A stretch of DNA of 22,050 nucleotides from NCBI GenBank assembly GCA_020433785.1, contig JAGRCC010000144.1, forward strand, positions 1-22,050, read 5' to 3'. Position numbers and translations under genes: made by a program. The DNA comes from Anaerolineae bacterium (lineage in GTDB: Bacteria > Chloroflexota > Anaerolineae > 4572-78 > J111). This document shows, piece after piece, positions 21,571 to 22,050 of this stretch (position 1 is the first letter of the stretch; each line of letters begins with the position of its first letter). A model generated the notes under the pieces. It searched no databases, had not been told where the DNA came from, and saw only the letters and a program-made list of their open reading frames with translations.

Positions 21571-21960
21571 TCAACTGTCTTTGACCCTGACCATCAAATC
21601 CATCAAATGCTCCAGCGCCGATTCCGGGTCACTGCATAAGCCGGTGTGCACTTCTGAGACCTGGATGCTGGTACTGCGCGGCATCACCAGCCAATGGAAG
21701 CGACCGGCCTGGTCAAGCTGGCCGATCGGCCCCTCACCGCCCTCGGCGATGCGTGGAATGAGACCCAGGTGCGTTTCGGTCTGGTCGATATCGAAGTGGG
21801 GGGCCAGGGCAGCCAGGCGGTGGCGATTCAGTTCGATCCGGGCGCCCAGATAGCGGCGAGTGCGGCAAAAGAGAATCACACCGGCGTTGAGAAACTCGCC
21901 GCGTTCAACATTGGGTACAACGCGGACAATAGCGTAATCAAACGAGCTTAGCGCGGGCAT
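21571..21960 (-). CDS. DUF3037 domain-containing protein
   Basis: A 129-aa cytoplasmic protein with the DUF3037 signature at the N-terminus: FDYAIVRVVPNVERGEFLNA followed by GVILFCRTRRYLGARI (residues 7-42). The C-terminal part, with WLVMPRSTSIQVSEVHTGLC and the final helix ESALEHLMDLMVRV, is also typical. The function is unknown, but the family is commonly encoded next to HipA-like kinases, as here. ATG 21960 is chosen (GGAGG about 9 nt upstream) over the in-frame start at 21978. It overlaps the upstream kinase gene by 23 nt, implying coupled translation. Confidence 0.88.
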   Translation of the reverse strand: MPALSSFDYAIVRVVPNVERGEFLNAGVILFCRTRRYLGARIELNRHRLAALAPHFDIDQTETHLGLIPRIAEGGEGPIGQLDQAGRFHWLVMPRSTSIQVSEVHTGLCSDPESALEHLMDLMVRVKDS

Positions 21961-22050
21961 GTAGGGCTTCCTCCACAAAAGCGGTGCTGTCTAAGCGGCT
22001 CAGCAGGTAACTAACATACGCCTCGCGATGTTTGGCCTGGGTGGCAAACA
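21938..22050 (-). CDS. HipA-like kinase family protein, C-terminal end only
   Basis: The minus strand is open from the window edge to a TGA at 21940-21938, encoding FATQAKHREAYVSYLLSRLD then STAFVEEALHARAKLV. The pattern R..Y..YL..RL....FVEEA..AR is what I expect at the C-terminus of the HipA-like kinase proteins found beside DUF3037. Only 37 residues are visible, so the call rests on this motif plus the overlap with a DUF3037 gene. The kinase domain itself is outside the window. It would be the first gene of a two-gene unit with DUF3037. Confidence 0.7.
   Translation of the reverse strand, partial: FATQAKHREAYVSYLLSRLDSTAFVEEALHARAKLV

Noticed and set aside
4089..22050. UGA-decoded selenoprotein in the window, prompted by selC
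   Set aside because: The complete genes have normal lengths and conserved ends. I found no family that stops early at TGA and resumes in frame with a missing catalytic residue.

Overview
The window is a moderately GC-rich bacterial chromosome segment. It has compact operons, GTG/TTG starts behind strong Shine-Dalgarno (SD) sites, and E. coli-like -35/-10 promoters. The gene mix suggests a Chloroflexota (Anaerolineae-like) genome: stand-alone AP2-domain protein, tandem VWA genes behind a MoxR/DUF58 pair, bacterial DDAH, AlkC, and a HipA-like/DUF3037 pair. This placement is an inference from gene content; no rRNA or marker phylogeny was available.

Layout. (1) 1-2592, + strand: the 3' part of the transcription accessory protein Tex, then a histidine phosphatase 5 nt downstream, closed by a 21-bp AT-rich hairpin. 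(2) 2716-3710, - strand: a 78-aa helical protein of unknown function and a tandem AP2-domain protein, each with its own promoter. (3) 3916-4060, + strand: a tRNA-Sec gene (selC, anticodon TCA) with a 15-bp terminator hairpin. (4) 4089-6112: dihydrolipoamide dehydrogenase (-) divergent from an unknown 103-aa protein (+) whose start is moved downstream by its promoter. (5) 6220-6867, - strand: a soluble orphan histidine kinase. (6) 7105-12046, - strand: a PDZ-less trypsin-like protease, a GGTT-rich repeat, then MoxR ATPase, DUF58 and two membrane VWA proteins (Bat-like operon). (7) 12199-15519, - strand: M20 peptidase, DDAH-like hydrolase, MenH-like hydrolase and a small secreted protein, with a striking nested palindrome between the first two. 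(8) 15819-18420, + strand: a class I/II aminotransferase, a second GGTT-rich repeat, a BamE-like membrane protein and, by ATGA overlap, 3-methyladenine glycosylase Tag. (9) 18607-18893: a minisatellite of seven 41-bp units, each made of two diverged half-units. (10) 18920-22050: an AlkC glycosylase (-), a leader-like intergenic region with three alternating GGTCCAGTT elements, an FAD amine oxidase (+), a hairpin, then DUF3037 (-) and the 3' end of a HipA-like kinase.

How the genes fit together. MoxR, DUF58 and the two VWA proteins form the usual AAA+ chaperone/VWA effector module at the membrane. Tag and AlkC are two unrelated glycosylases for alkylated purines, placed tail to tail around the minisatellite. 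The selC gene implies selenoprotein synthesis in this organism, although no selenoprotein or other sel gene is in the window. I found no complete mobile element, CRISPR array or rRNA.
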